From Campylobacterota bacterium (GTDB lineage Bacteria; Campylobacterota; Campylobacteria; Campylobacterales; Sulfurospirillaceae), in NCBI GenBank assembly GCA_009930355.1, contig RZYK01000128.1:1-5937 (forward strand): a stretch of DNA of 5,937 bases. Reading direction: 5' to 3'. Every line of letters starts with the position of its first letter. Position 1 is the stretch's first letter. Both the position numbers and the translations under genes were made by a program. Of the stretch, positions 5,898 through 5,937 are shown one piece after another. The notes under the pieces are model-generated. The model ran no database searches, was not told where the DNA came from, and saw nothing but the letters and a program-made list of their open reading frames with translations.

Positions 5898-5937
5898 TGG
5901 TAAATTGAATTACCGTTTAGTTATCTTTTTTATCGCA
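5890..5937 (+). CDS. secD: Protein translocase subunit SecD (3' truncated by window edge)
   Basis: The ATG at 5890 overlaps the end of yajC by 8 bases and opens a frame of 16 codons to the window edge, MSSGKLNYRLVIFFIA. The short polar head, NYR and the start of a hydrophobic helix fit the N-terminus of SecD, the membrane protein that with SecF uses the proton gradient to pull preproteins through SecYEG. The position directly after yajC is the main evidence, since too little sequence is present to show any SecD domain. There is no strong Shine-Dalgarno, so translation is probably coupled to yajC. Confidence 0.75.
   Translation, partial: MSSGKLNYRLVIFFIA

Overview
The window looks like a chromosomal housekeeping segment from a member of the Campylobacterota (Epsilonproteobacteria), possibly Sulfurospirillum or a relative. 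The grounds are an AT-rich base composition, protein sequences that read as epsilonproteobacterial (notably MetK with GGGAQSSKD, and a short Lnt), and gene order. From memory, Campylobacter jejuni has clpS-clpA-aat as one block and metK / lnt / yajC-secD as another. Here the two blocks lie side by side. The genus is an inference.

Layout. Bases 2-2197 (+): clpA, missing only its first codon or so. Bases 2187-2867 (+): aat, overlapping clpA by 11 bases. Bases 2868-3119: a 252-base spacer with an unusual density of inverted and direct repeats. Bases 3120-4334 (+): metK. Bases 4335-4378: a short convergent junction with a perfect 11-bp hairpin that covers the lnt stop codon. Bases 4375 to about 5637 (-): lnt. 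Bases 5622-5897 (+): yajC, divergent from lnt and overlapping its 5' end. Bases 5890-5937 (+): the first 16 codons of secD, cut by the window edge.

How the genes work together. Aat adds Leu or Phe to proteins with N-terminal Arg or Lys, creating bacterial N-end-rule degrons. ClpA, with ClpP and usually ClpS, unfolds and degrades those proteins, so clpA-aat is a functional pair. MetK makes S-adenosylmethionine. Lnt completes lipoprotein maturation by N-acylation at the inner membrane. YajC and SecD are Sec-translocon accessory proteins, so the right half is about export and envelope biogenesis.

I found no mobile-element gene, CRISPR array, tRNA or rRNA, and no clear new multigene system. The parts most worth a second look are the repeat-rich spacer before metK, the ambiguous lnt start next to an A8 tract, three copies of TTACATGTAA, and the metK-lnt hairpin.
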